From assembly GCF_029946515.1 (NCBI RefSeq), contig NZ_JARZHH010000002.1, positions 1 through 64,000 on the forward strand: a stretch of 64,000 nucleotides of DNA. Reading direction: 5' to 3'. The DNA is from Polyangium sp. 6x1. Lineage in GTDB: Bacteria > Myxococcota_A > Polyangia > Polyangiales > Polyangiaceae. Positions 8,505 through 17,300 of this stretch are shown in pieces; position 1 is the stretch's first letter; each line of letters starts with the position of its first letter. The notes beneath the pieces are model-generated. The model saw only the letters and a program-made list of their open reading frames with translations. It was not told where the DNA came from and searched no databases. Both the position numbers and the translations under genes were made by a program.

Positions 8505-11500
8505 ATGTCGAGCCGTGATCTGCTGAACGAGATGGCCAAGCGGCTCGCCTCGCTCACACCTGCCCAGCGAGAGCTGTTCGAGCAGCGCGCGCGGCAAAAG
8601 GGGCTCGATTCATCGAGGTTGCAATCGATTCAACGCCGCCCTTCGGACGGGACGCCGGCGCTCTTATCCTTTTCGCAGGAGCGCCTCTGGTTCCTCCACC
8701 AGATGTCGGTCGATACCACGCCGCTCAACCTGGTCTTCGCTTCCCACCTCGGCGGCACGCCCGACGTGTCCGCGCTCGAGCGCGCCTTCTCCGAGATCGT
8801 GCGGCGTCACGAGGTGCTGCGAACCAGGTTCGTGCTCCGCGAGGGCGTACCCGTGCAGCAGATCGACGCGCCTTTGCCGATCGAGCTGCACGTCGAGCGC
8901 CTGGAGGGCCTGCCCGGGCCCGAGCGTGAGCGCGAGACGGAGCGGATGATCCAGGAGGCCCAGCGGCCTTTCGACCTTTCGCGCGGGCCGCTCCTCCGGG
9001 CCATTCTCCTTCGATGGAGCGCGAACGAGCACACGCTTCTCTTTGCCATTCACCATATCGCGGCCGATGGCTGGTCGCTCGGCGTGCTGGTCCGCGAGCT
9101 CGCTGCGCTCTACGAGGCATTCGCCACGAGCAAGCCGTCGCCGCTTCCCGAGCTTCCCTTGCAGTTTGCGGACTTCGCCGCCCATCAGCGGGGACGGCTC
9201 GAAGGGGCGGTGCTCGAGCGTGACCTTTCTCATTGGCGCTCGCGGCTGTCCGGCGCGCCGCCGCTGCTCGAATTGCCGACCGATCGGCCGCGCCCCACCC
9301 TTCAGGGGTCGCGCGGCGGCACGGTCACGTTCGACATTCCCGAGGCGCTGACCTCGGCCCTCGAATCCCTCGCGCGCCGCGAGGGTGCGACGCTCTTCAT
9401 GGCGCTGCTCGCGGCCTTCGACGTCCTGCTCGCGCGTTACAGCCGGACGGAGGACATCGTCGTCGGTACGCCCGTCGCCAACCGGAGCCGTCCCGAGCTC
9501 GAGCCGCTCATCGGATGCTTCGTCAATGCGCTGGCCCTCCGCGCCGATCTCTCGGGCAATCCGTCCTTTCGCGCGCTGCTCGGTCGGGTCAAGGACGTCG
9601 CCCTCGACGCCTTCGCCCACCAGGAGCTGCCGTTCGAGCGGCTCGTGGAGGAGCTGCGCCCGCAGCGCGATCCGAGCCATGCGCCGATTTTTCAGGTGAT
9701 GTTCGTCCTGCAAAACGCTCCGCTCGAGGAGCTGTCGCTCGCGGGGCTCACGCTCCGCCCGCGTGACGTGACCCCCGACGCCGTGATGCACGATTTGACG
9801 CTCACGGTGCGTCCCGTCGGCGCCAAGCTTCACGCGTGGCTCGAATACAGCGCCGAGCTCTTCGACCGCTGCACCATCGAACGCATGGCCGGGCACCTGC
9901 TCGTCCTCCTCGATGCCTTCGCGCGCTGTCCGGACGAGAAGATCCTCGACGCGCCCCTGCTCACCGAGGCCGAGCGGCGCACGCTGCTCGTCGAGTGGAA
10001 CGATACGGCCGAGTATTCGCAGGAGCGTGGTGTCCATCAGGCTTTCGAGGCATGGGCGGCGCGCGCTCCCGAGGCCGTGGCCGTCGTCTCGGAAACGTAT
10101 TCCTTGCGTTATGGCGAGCTCAATGCGCGGAGCAATCAGCTCGCGCACGGGCTCTGCGCGCGTGGGCTCGCGCCGCGGCAAAGGATCGCGGTGATGCTCG
10201 GGCACGGGCCGGCCCAGGTCCCCGCGCTGCTTGGCGTGCTCAAGGCCGGCGCCGTCGTGGTGCCCCTCGACCCGGCGCACCCTCCCGAGCGTCTGCGCCA
10301 CGTGCTCGAGGAGGTCGCCCCGAGCCTCGTGCTCGTCGATGCGGATTCGCACGCCCACGTCCTCTCGCTGCTCGATCGCGCGGGCGCGCAAGGGCCCGCG
10401 GCGGTGATCGATGTGACCGGGATCGAGGTGCCTCCGGGCGCGGCGCTCCCGGAGGGCGCGGGCTTTCAGGCGTTCGTCGAAATGCCCGAGCACGATCCGG
10501 AGCCCTCGACGACCCCGGCCGATCCGATGTACGTCGTTTACACCTCGGGCTCCACCGGCCGGCCGAAGGGGATCGTTCAATCCCACCGGAGCTTCGCGCA
10601 ATTTCTGGACTGGCAGGCGCGCAGGTTCGGGATCGGGCCCTCCGAGCGCGTCGCGCAGTGGGCGCCCATCTCCTATGACGCAGGCCTCTGCGAGCTTTTC
10701 GGCGCGCTCTGCCATGGCGCGACGCTTTGCCTCGCGCCGCTCGCGCTCCGCACCGATCCCCGAGCGGCCCTCGAATGGGTGTCCGCCGAGCGGATCACCC
10801 TCCTGCAAATGGTGCCGAGCTTCTGTCGCCACCTGCTCGACGCGGCGCGCTCGCCCGGCGCGCCCGCCGTGCCGCATCTCGCGCGCGTACTCCTCGCGGG
10901 GGAGGCGCTGCCCGTGAGCCTCGCGCGTGATTGGCTCGCGTTTTTCGGTCCGCGCCCTGCGCTCTTCAACCTCTACGGTCCGAGCGAGACGGTCCTCGCC
11001 ACGCATTACGCCGTCGAGCGTGTCGATCCGGAGCTTTCGACGATCCCCATCGGACGCGCGATCGACGGGCGGCAAATCCTGGTGCTCGACGAGGCGCGCC
11101 GCCCGTGTCCCATCGGCATCCCCGGCGAGGTCCACGTGCGGAGCGCCTTCCTGACCGAGGGCTACCTCGGCCGGACCGAGGAAACGCAAAAGGCCTACGT
11201 GCAAAACCCGCTGCACGACCATTACCCGGATCGGGTCTACCGCACGGGCGACCTCGCGCGGTGGCGACCCGATGGCACGCTCGAATTCCTCGGCCGACGC
11301 GACCACCAGGTGAAGATCCGGGGCAACCGGGTCGAGATCAGCGAGGTCGAGGGCGTGCTCGCGGCGCACCCCGCCATGCGCGAGTGCGCGGTGATCGCGC
11401 ATCGCGCGAGCGAGACCGATCAACGGCTGATCGCGTTCGTCGTCTGCGCGCCCGCGCCGAGCTCGACCGAGATCAGGCAGTTCGTCGCCGAGCGCCTCCC

Positions 11501-11996
11501 GAGCTACATGGTCCCGGCGGCGTTCGTCTTCCTCGACGCGCTGCCCCGGACCTCGACGGGCAAGATCGATCGCAAATCGCTCGAGGTCCCCTCCGGCGAG
11601 CGCCCCGATCTCGACCGCGCGTTCGTCGCGCCGCGGAGCGGGTTCGAGGAGACCATTGCTTCGGTCTGGCGCGAGGTGCTCGGGCTCGAGCGCGTGGGCG
11701 TGCACGACAATTTCTTCGACGTCGGCGGCCATTCGCTGCTCATGGTGCAGCTCCGCGACCGGCTGGCGCGCGCTTGCGGGACCGAGATCCCGATCATCGA
11801 GCTCTTCCGGCATCCGACGATCGACGCGCTGACCCGCTATCTCGACGCCTCCCGCGCCCCCGCAGAGGAGGCGGTCGTCGAGGAGAGCGGCGCGCGGGCG
11901 CGGAACCGGCGCTCGGCCATGCAACAGCTCCGCGACAGGCGCGCGGGGCATGGGACATCCACGCGAAACGACAAGGGCGGTACGAATGGAGGTTAA
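8505..11996 (+). CDS. NRPS module C-A-PCP, predicted beta-aryl amino acid
   Basis: A 1163-aa single-module NRPS. An N-terminal helix (LASLTPAQRELFEQRAR) looks like a docking segment. The condensation domain has intact HHIAADG (about 183-189). The A domain has YTSGSTGRPKG (about 676) and A10 STGKIDRK (about 1017). The PCP has VGGHSLL (Ser about 1078). Aligned by eye to GrsA, the specificity residues read DACQLALLAK. This is close to the code I recall for the beta-tyrosine enzyme SgcC1 (DPAQLMLIAK), and a MIO aminomutase-type gene lies two genes on; both point to beta-tyrosine or a related beta-aryl acid (inference). The C-terminus is an Arg-rich tail. The start ATG at 8505 opens the protein at the docking helix; the frame continues upstream without homology. 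Confidence 0.88.
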   Translation: MSSRDLLNEMAKRLASLTPAQRELFEQRARQKGLDSSRLQSIQRRPSDGTPALLSFSQERLWFLHQMSVDTTPLNLVFASHLGGTPDVSALERAFSEIVRRHEVLRTRFVLREGVPVQQIDAPLPIELHVERLEGLPGPERERETERMIQEAQRPFDLSRGPLLRAILLRWSANEHTLLFAIHHIAADGWSLGVLVRELAALYEAFATSKPSPLPELPLQFADFAAHQRGRLEGAVLERDLSHWRSRLSGAPPLLELPTDRPRPTLQGSRGGTVTFDIPEALTSALESLARREGATLFMALLAAFDVLLARYSRTEDIVVGTPVANRSRPELEPLIGCFVNALALRADLSGNPSFRALLGRVKDVALDAFAHQELPFERLVEELRPQRDPSHAPIFQVMFVLQNAPLEELSLAGLTLRPRDVTPDAVMHDLTLTVRPVGAKLHAWLEYSAELFDRCTIERMAGHLLVLLDAFARCPDEKILDAPLLTEAERRTLLVEWNDTAEYSQERGVHQAFEAWAARAPEAVAVVSETYSLRYGELNARSNQLAHGLCARGLAPRQRIAVMLGHGPAQVPALLGVLKAGAVVVPLDPAHPPERLRHVLEEVAPSLVLVDADSHAHVLSLLDRAGAQGPAAVIDVTGIEVPPGAALPEGAGFQAFVEMPEHDPEPSTTPADPMYVVYTSGSTGRPKGIVQSHRSFAQFLDWQARRFGIGPSERVAQWAPISYDAGLCELFGALCHGATLCLAPLALRTDPRAALEWVSAERITLLQMVPSFCRHLLDAARSPGAPAVPHLARVLLAGEALPVSLARDWLAFFGPRPALFNLYGPSETVLATHYAVERVDPELSTIPIGRAIDGRQILVLDEARRPCPIGIPGEVHVRSAFLTEGYLGRTEETQKAYVQNPLHDHYPDRVYRTGDLARWRPDGTLEFLGRRDHQVKIRGNRVEISEVEGVLAAHPAMRECAVIAHRASETDQRLIAFVVCAPAPSSTEIRQFVAERLPSYMVPAAFVFLDALPRTSTGKIDRKSLEVPSGERPDLDRAFVAPRSGFEETIASVWREVLGLERVGVHDNFFDVGGHSLLMVQLRDRLARACGTEIPIIELFRHPTIDALTRYLDASRAPAEEAVVEESGARARNRRSAMQQLRDRRAGHGTSTRNDKGGTNGG

Positions 11997-12726
11997 GTTT
12001 GTCATGGACGACCTGCGCCAGCGCCTGGGGGGCGCGGGGCTCGAGCGGGTCGAGGAATGCTTGAACATCCTCGTCGGGACGCCCGTTCCTCCCGACGCGG
12101 ATCCGGAGCAGGAGGCTTCGCGGCTCTATTTCCCGGGGCTCAGGGCGCGGCCCTGGCACGACACGGCGGAGTTCGAATGGGTTGCTCGGGCGGAGGCGGC
12201 GTACGAAGCCTGCCGCAGGGAAGCGGAGGCCTTGCTCGATCAAAATGTGCGCTTCTCTCCCTACGAGGATCCCGATACCAAAGAGCTCGGCTGGCGGGGC
12301 TGGGACACGTTTCCGTTTTATGTCACGGGGAAGAAATACCCGCGGAGCTGCGCCCGCTGTCCGGAGACCGTGCGTCTCATCGACAGCCTGCCGCACGGCA
12401 CGCGCCAGGGCATGTTCTCGAAGCTCAATCCGGGCGCTCACATCACGCCCCACAGCGGCGGGAGCAACATCGTGCTCACCTGCCACATGGGCCTCATCAT
12501 CCCGGAGGGCTGTGGTATCAGGGTCGGCAGCGAAACGCGCGCATGGCAGGAAGGCAAATGCCTGATCTTCGATGACAGCTACATGCACGAGGCCTGGAAC
12601 CGTGGCACGAGCGTGCGGGTGGTCCTCTTGTGGGACATCTGGCACCCCGAGTTGACCCCCATCGAGATCCAGGCGCTCATTCATCTATCGAATTTGTTCA
12701 AGAAGCACCGCCGTTCCTTGCAATGA
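11986..12726 (+). CDS. Asp/Asn beta-hydroxylase-type 2OG-Fe(II) oxygenase
   Basis: A 246-aa protein of the aspartyl/asparaginyl beta-hydroxylase (cupin) family, which uses Fe(II), O2 and 2-oxoglutarate. The first iron-site segment is GAHITPHSGGSNIVLTCHMG (about 150-170). The second is W-Q-E-G-K-C-L-I-F-D-D-S-Y-M-H-E-A-W-N (about 185-204), followed by an Arg (TSVRVVLLWDIWHP) that would hold 2-oxoglutarate. Family members in NRPS clusters hydroxylate the beta carbon of a free or PCP-bound residue. Here the gene overlaps the stop of the C-A-PCP NRPS, so the beta-aryl unit or a later residue is the likely substrate (inference). An alternative ATG at 12004 has GGAGG 11 nt upstream and would remove the overlap. 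Confidence 0.85.
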   Translation: MEVKFVMDDLRQRLGGAGLERVEECLNILVGTPVPPDADPEQEASRLYFPGLRARPWHDTAEFEWVARAEAAYEACRREAEALLDQNVRFSPYEDPDTKELGWRGWDTFPFYVTGKKYPRSCARCPETVRLIDSLPHGTRQGMFSKLNPGAHITPHSGGSNIVLTCHMGLIIPEGCGIRVGSETRAWQEGKCLIFDDSYMHEAWNRGTSVRVVLLWDIWHPELTPIEIQALIHLSNLFKKHRRSLQ

Positions 12727-12793
12727 ACGGTGCTCTCCGCGGAGCGCTGGCCGTTCTCCGCGATGCGATCCCAACACCCAGGCGAGGTCTCCA

Positions 12794-14326
12794 TTGAGCA
12801 TCGAATCGAAGACCACACGGTCGATCACCCTTGATTTTTACTCGCTCGGCGACCTGCGTGCGATCGTCGAAGAGCGCCCTCGCCTCGCGCTCGACGCGAG
12901 CGTCGCCGAGAAAATCGATGCGGGCGCCCAGTACGTGCAGCGAAAGGCGCAGGAAGATCGTTACATCTACGGCGTCAACACCGGCTTCGGCTCGCTCTGC
13001 GAGACGCGCGTGAAGGCCGACGAGGTCGAGACGCTGCAATACAACCACGTCGTGTCCCACGCCTGCGGCGTGGGCGATCCCGTCTCCGAGGACGTCTCCC
13101 GGCTGGTCATGCTCATCAAGCTCTTGACCTTCCGCACGGGGCACACCGGCGTCTCGCTCGAGACGGTCCAGCGATTGGTGGATTTCTGGAACCACGACGT
13201 GATCCCGGTGATCCCGAAGAAGGGGACCGTGGGCGCGAGCGGCGACCTGGCCCCGCTCGCCCACCTGTCCCTGCCGCTTCTGGGCCTTGGCAAGGTCCAT
13301 TTCGAGGGTCGCATCGTCCCCGCCGCCGAGGCGCTCTCGAAGCTCGGGTGGGATCGGCTGCGGCTGAAGGCCAAAGAAGGCCTCGCGCTCACGAATGGCG
13401 TCCAGTACATCAACGCCATCGCCGCCGAGTGTCTGATGGATGTCGGCGATCTGGTGGGATGCGCGGATATGCTCGCGGCGGTCAGCGTCCAGGCCTTCAG
13501 CGCCTCGCGGACCTTCTACCAGGCGCCGTACCACGAGACCTCCTATCACCTCGAGCGCCGCGCGGTCGCGGCGAACCTGCGCAAACTGCTCGAGGGCAGC
13601 AACCATTTCGAGCTGCCCACGTGCAACCGGTCGATGCAGGACCCGTATTCGTTCCGGTGTATCCCGCAGGTCCACGGCGCCGTGCGCCAGGCGTACGGCT
13701 TCGCGAAGACCACCATGGAGAACGAGGTCAACGGCGTCTCCGACAATCCGCTGTTTTTCCCCGAGCAGGATCTGATCCTCTTCGGGGGCAACCTCCACGG
13801 CGAGTCGACGGCGCTGGCCCTGGATTTCCTGGCCATGGCCACGAGCGAGATCGCGAGCATCTCCGAGCGGCGGACCTACCAGCTCCTCTCGGGACAGCGA
13901 GGATTGCCGAGCTTCCTCGTCCACGAGCCCGGCCTGAACTCGGGCCTGATGATCCCGCAATACACGTCCGCGGCGCTGGTGAACCAGAACAAGGTGCTCT
14001 CGACGCCGGCCAGCGTGGACACCATTCCCACCTGCCAGCTCCAGGAGGACCACGTGAGCATGGGCGGGACCTCCGCCTACAAGCTTCAGGAGATCGTCCA
14101 GAACTGCTGGTGGGTCTTCGCCATCGAGCTCTTGACCGCCGCGCAGGCGGTCGAGTTCAACCGCGGCTTGCGCCTGTCCCCGATCACCGAGGGCATCGTG
14201 CAGCAGTTCCGCGGCGAGGTGTCCTTCCTCGAGCGCGATCGCGTCATGAGCGACGATATCGAGAAGGCGCACGATTTCTTGATGCATCGCGCACCGGCGT
14301 GGGTGCGCGAGTGGTCCCTCCTCTGA
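12794..14326 (+). CDS. MIO-type aromatic amino acid ammonia-lyase/aminomutase
   Basis: A 510-aa member of the histidine/tyrosine/phenylalanine ammonia-lyase family. The self-forming MIO cofactor motif is TVGASGDLAPLAHLSLPLLG (Ala-Ser-Gly near residue 153). The catalytic Tyr loop is YIYGVNTGFGSL. The inner-loop His is in NHVVSHACGVG, and the conserved QEDHVSMG is present. Candidates are histidine ammonia-lyase and tyrosine 2,3-aminomutase. Placement inside an NRPS operon, next to an A domain with a beta-tyrosine-like code, favours aminomutase action (L-Tyr to beta-Tyr); this is inference. The start is a TTG with GAGG 6 nt upstream. The downstream PKS starts 29 nt after the stop. Confidence 0.85.
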   Translation: MSIESKTTRSITLDFYSLGDLRAIVEERPRLALDASVAEKIDAGAQYVQRKAQEDRYIYGVNTGFGSLCETRVKADEVETLQYNHVVSHACGVGDPVSEDVSRLVMLIKLLTFRTGHTGVSLETVQRLVDFWNHDVIPVIPKKGTVGASGDLAPLAHLSLPLLGLGKVHFEGRIVPAAEALSKLGWDRLRLKAKEGLALTNGVQYINAIAAECLMDVGDLVGCADMLAAVSVQAFSASRTFYQAPYHETSYHLERRAVAANLRKLLEGSNHFELPTCNRSMQDPYSFRCIPQVHGAVRQAYGFAKTTMENEVNGVSDNPLFFPEQDLILFGGNLHGESTALALDFLAMATSEIASISERRTYQLLSGQRGLPSFLVHEPGLNSGLMIPQYTSAALVNQNKVLSTPASVDTIPTCQLQEDHVSMGGTSAYKLQEIVQNCWWVFAIELLTAAQAVEFNRGLRLSPITEGIVQQFRGEVSFLERDRVMSDDIEKAHDFLMHRAPAWVREWSLL

Positions 14327-14355
14327 GCGATGACGAAGAGCGCGGAGTCGCAACG

Positions 14356-17300
14356 ATGACAGACGAACGAGTCACCTCTCCTCAGGCGGACGACGCTCGC
14401 CTCGACGCCAGCATCGCCATCATCGGAATGGCCGGGAGGTTTCCGAAATCGAAGACCGTCGAGGAGCTCTGGCAGAACCTCGTGAAGGGCTCCGAGTGCA
14501 TCTCGTTCTTCGAGGAGGGCGAGCTCGAACCGCTGCCGGGCGAGCAGGCCATTCCGCCCGAAATGCGCGTCTCCGCGCGCGGCGTCCTTTCCGACGTGGA
14601 GTCGTTCGACGCCTTCTTCTTCGGCTACAACCCGCGCGAAGCCGAGCTCATGGATCCGCAACACCGGATCTTCCTCGAGTGCGCCTGGGAGGCGCTCGAG
14701 CGCGCGGGTCATGGCGGACCGCAAGCGCGCCCGGTGGGCGTCTTCGCGGGCGCCTCGATGAACTGGTATCTGCTCCTCAACGTCCATTCGAGGAGGCTTT
14801 CGCCGCGCTTCGATCCGGACCTCGCGTTCCTCGGCAATCACGGCGACCTGCTCGCCACGCGTGTCTCCTACAAGCTCGATCTGCGTGGTCCGAGCATGAC
14901 CGTCCAGACGGCGTGTTCGACCTCGCTCGTGGCGGTCCATCTCGCCTGCCAGAGCCTGCTCACCGGCGAGTGCGACATGGCGCTCGCCGGCGGCGTGTCG
15001 GTCGTCGTCCCCCAGCGGCGCCCCTACGCGGCGAGGCCCGGCAGCATCATGTCGCCCGACGGGCATTGCCGCGCGTTCGACGAAAAGGCCCAGGGGACGC
15101 TCTTCAGCAACGGTGTGGGCGTCGTGGTGCTCAAGCGCCTGCGCGACGCGCTCGCGGACGGCGATCACATCCACGCGGTCATCTGCGGCTCGGCGATCAA
15201 CAACGACGGGGCCGCGAAGGTCGGCTTCGTCGCGCCCGGCGTCGACGGTCAGGCAGGCGCGATCCGCGCGGCCCTCGCGATGGCCGACGTCGATCCCGCG
15301 ACCATCGGGTACGTCGAGACCCACGGCACTGGCACGGTCATCGGCGATCAGGTCGAGATCCGCGCGCTCACGCAATCGTTCCGCGAGGGCACGGACGGCC
15401 GGCAGTTCTGCGCCCTCGGCTCGCTGAAGAGCAACATCGGCCACCTGGATGCCGCGGCGGGCGTCGCGGGCCTGATCAAGGCCACGCTCGCCGTCGAGCA
15501 GGGGCTCATCCCGCCGAGCCTGCACGTCACGAAGCCGAACCCCGCGATCGATTTCGAGAACAGCCCCTTCTTCGTGAACACCGAGCTGCGCCCGTGGCCC
15601 ACCACCCACGCGCTTCGGCGCGCGGGGGTGAGCTCGTTCGGGGTTGGCGGGACAAACGCTCACGTCGTGCTCGAAGAGGCCCCGCGCGTGGAGCGGTCCG
15701 CGCGCGCGGACGGCGAGCAGCTCCTCGTCCTTTCGGCGCGTTCGGCGCAGGCGCTCGACGACGCCAGCCGAAACCTCGCCGAGCACCTGCAGCGCTGTCC
15801 GGACCTCGATCTCGGCGACGTCGCGTTCACGCTCCAGGTGGGGCGCCGGCACTTCCCGCACCGGCGGATGGTGGTCTGCCGCGACGGTGCCGATGCCGCG
15901 CAGGTGCTCTCGTCGCTCGACCCTAAGCGCGTGGCCTCCGCGACGCACGAGCAGGGCGAGCCGGGCGTCGCGTGGATGTTTCCCGGGCAAGGCGCGCAGC
16001 ACCCGGGCATGGGCGCGGAGCTCTACCGCACGCTGCCCGTCTTCCGCACGTGGCTCGACCGCTGTGCCAGTTTGCTGGAGCGGCACCTCGGCTTCGACCT
16101 GCGCGAGGCGCTCTACCCGAGGGGCGATCGGCCCGAGGACGAGGCGCTGCGGCTCACGCAGACCGCCCTGGCACAACCCGCGCTCTTCGCGGTGGAGTTT
16201 GCCCTGGCGCAACAGTGGCTCGCATGGGGCGTGCGCCCGGCGGGCATGATCGGCCATAGCCTGGGAGAGCTCGTCGCCGCGTGTCTGGCCGAGGTCTTTT
16301 CGCTCGAGGACGCGCTGATGCTGGTGGCCGCGCGCGGCAGGCTGATGCAAGCGGCCCCGGCGGGGGCGATGATCGCGGTGAAGCTACCCGAGGCCGAGGC
16401 GAGCGCGCTCGCCCGAGGAGGCGTTTCGCTCGCCGCCGTCAACGGGCCCTCGGATTGCGTGCTCTCCGGTCCCACGGGCGAGATCGAGCAAATCGAGGCC
16501 GAGCTCGCGCGCCGCGACGTGGCCTCGCAGCGATTGAAGACCTCGCACGCGTTCCACTCTTCGATGATGGCCTCCGCCGCGCGCGCCTTCGAAGAGATCG
16601 TTCGCTCGGTCAAGCGCGCGCCGCCGCGCCTGCCTTTCCTCTCGAATGTCACCGGCAAGTGGATCACCGAGCAGCAGGCCACCGATCCTCGCTACTGGGC
16701 CGAGCACCTGCTCGCGACGGTGCGCTTCGGCGACGGGATCAAAGCCATGATGGAGGGGAGTGATCGCGTCCTGCTCGAGGTCGGCCCCGGGCAGGCGCTC
16801 GGTCGCTTCGCGGCGAACACGCTCGGCTCCGCGGACGTCCGTGGGGCCGCGTCCCTGCCGAGGTCGAAGGGGGTTTCGTCCGAGCGCGCAGGGCTCCTGG
16901 AGGCCGCCGGCCGGCTCTGGCTCGCGGGGGCCTCCGTCGCCTGGGAGAAGCTCCACGGCGAGGGGCGCCGGCGCGTCGTTCTTCCGACGTACCCCTTCGA
17001 GCGGCGCCGATACTGGCTCGATCCCGCGCCCACGGCCGTCACGACGGAGGCGCGCGCCGAACAAGGCGCTCCCCCGGTCGAGCGACCCGAGCTCGACGCG
17101 TGGTTCTACGCGCCGCAATGGAAGCAGGCTCCCGCGCGCGCGCGCCGGGCGCAGGGCGGGGCCGCGACCCGGCTCTCGTGGCTCGTGTTCGCGGACGACG
17201 CGGGCCTCTCCGCCGCGCTGGCTGCGGAGCTCGAAGCGAGCGCATACATCGTGACCACGGTCGTGCCGGGCCAGCGCTTCGAGAAGCTCGACAAGCATCG

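Noticed and set aside
12794-14326. Plain histidine ammonia-lyase of catabolism (hutH)
   Set aside because: The family match is good, but no other hut gene is near and the gene lies in an NRPS operon with a beta-aryl-type A domain. I prefer aminomutase, without excluding lyase activity.
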